This document shows, piece by piece, positions 7,090 to 7,600 of a DNA stretch of 7,600 nucleotides. Both the position numbers and the translations under genes were made by a program. The stretch's first letter is position 1. The number at the start of each line of letters is the position of its first letter. Under the pieces are notes generated by a model. The model made no database searches, was not told where the DNA came from, and was given only the letters and a program-made list of their open reading frames with translations. The stretch is from Clostridiales bacterium (GTDB lineage: Bacteria > Bacillota > Clostridia > Lachnospirales > CAG-274): assembly GCA_021202835.1 (NCBI GenBank), contig JAJQCI010000225.1:1739-9338 (forward strand), written 5' to 3'.

Positions 7090-7600
7090 TTTGCTTCACC
7101 TCCGCAGAGCCATGAATCCATAAAGTGCTTCGCTGTTCTTCCCGAGCGGCCCCCTGCCGAAAGCTCATAGGCATTGGCTGCCATTATAAGCCTGTCGTCG
7201 GCTTCTATGCCCTTTTCTGCGGCGATTCCCTTTACAATTTCTATATATTCCTTGGGGCTGGGTCTTAAGAAGGTAAGCTTAAGGCCGAATCTGTCTGAAA
7301 GCGAAACCTTTTCGTTAAGCTGATCCATAGTGTGAATTTCGCCCCTTTGTGACATATCTCCCCTGTCTTCCCACTTTTCGGCAATAATATGTCTGCGGTT
7401 TGATGTAACATAGAAAATAACGTTTGAGGGCTTTGCTTCGGCGCTTCCCTCCAAAACGCTTTTAAGATATTTATATGAAGAGTCGTCGGCTTCAAATGAC
7501 AAGTCATCTATAAAAATTATGAACTTAAAGCCCCTTTCCGAAAGCTTAGGCATAAGCTCGGGAAGGAAATGAAGCTTGTCTTTCGAAACCTCTATAAGCC
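7086..7600 (-). CDS. DUF815-family AAA ATPase, C-terminal part (5' end outside window)
   Basis: The frame is open from the right edge and ends with TGA at 7086-7088, giving 170 visible residues. The in-frame ATG at 7553 is not the true start, because the homologous sequence LIEVSKDKLHFLPEL runs in from upstream. The fragment carries the Walker B strand FIIFIDDLSFE (D31, D32 of the fragment), the segment DDSSYKYLKSVLEGS typical of DUF815, a sensor-1-like VTSNRRH (N67), SLSDRFGLKLTF, and a C-terminal GRSGRTAKHFMDSW helix. The P-loop would be in the missing N-terminal half. The biological role of DUF815 proteins is not established; they are soluble ATPases related to AAA+ proteins. It overlaps the next gene by four bases, which suggests that the ATPase and the small membrane protein work together. 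Confidence 0.88.
   Translation of the reverse strand, partial: LIEVSKDKLHFLPELMPKLSERGFKFIIFIDDLSFEADDSSYKYLKSVLEGSAEAKPSNVIFYVTSNRRHIIAEKWEDRGDMSQRGEIHTMDQLNEKVSLSDRFGLKLTFLRPSPKEYIEIVKGIAAEKGIEADDRLIMAANAYELSAGGRSGRTAKHFMDSWLCGGEAK
7096..7103 (-). promoter_or_regulatory. Ribosome-binding site for the GTG-started membrane-protein gene
   Basis: GGAGGTGA on the minus strand lies 6 bases before the GTG at 7089 and inside the last codons of the DUF815 gene. Its strength supports GTG as the real start and coupled translation across the GTGA overlap. Confidence 0.8.

Noticed and set aside
7265..7507. Minus-strand open frame of 80 codons inside the DUF815 gene
   Set aside because: Out of frame with the recognisable ATPase motifs, with no support of its own.

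Overview
The window looks like a stretch of a Gram-positive anaerobe, most likely a clostridial Bacillota. The reasons are strong GGAGG ribosome-binding sites, a lipoprotein-anchored solute-binding protein, a DUF815 ATPase, heavy use of ATA and AAG codons and moderate GC. This placement is inference; no rRNA or other marker is present. All five genes lie on the minus strand, so transcription runs from base 7600 towards base 1.

Reading in the direction of transcription: (1) 7600-7086 is the 3' part of a DUF815-family AAA ATPase, cut by the window edge. (2) 7089-6685 is a 134-residue membrane-anchored protein of unknown function, starting at GTG in a 4-base GTGA overlap with the ATPase. (3) 6668-5172 is xylulokinase (xylB), 16 bases further on. 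These three are packed like one operon, although only xylB has an obvious metabolic role.

The only sizeable non-coding region is 4775-5171. It holds two related MITE-like elements, 192 bp and 92 bp, each bounded by 18-bp inverted repeats of the form GTAACAGTTCAGCCGTGC and each full of internal hairpins. Next to the larger one is a rho-independent terminator that points along the plus strand, against all the genes here.

Beyond it, (4) 4774-3230 is a lipoprotein solute-binding protein of the carbohydrate ABC-importer type with no permease in view. Thirty bases later, (5) 3199 to the left edge is a very large secreted protein (at least 1066 residues, 3' end outside the window). It has an N-terminal C-type lectin domain with intact EPN and WND sugar/calcium motifs, a long beta-rich middle, propeller-like repeats and CARDB-like domains. 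The SBP and the lectin are probably cotranscribed and suggest sugar or glycan recognition at the cell surface. xylB upstream would fit pentose use, but nothing seen directly links it to the other two.
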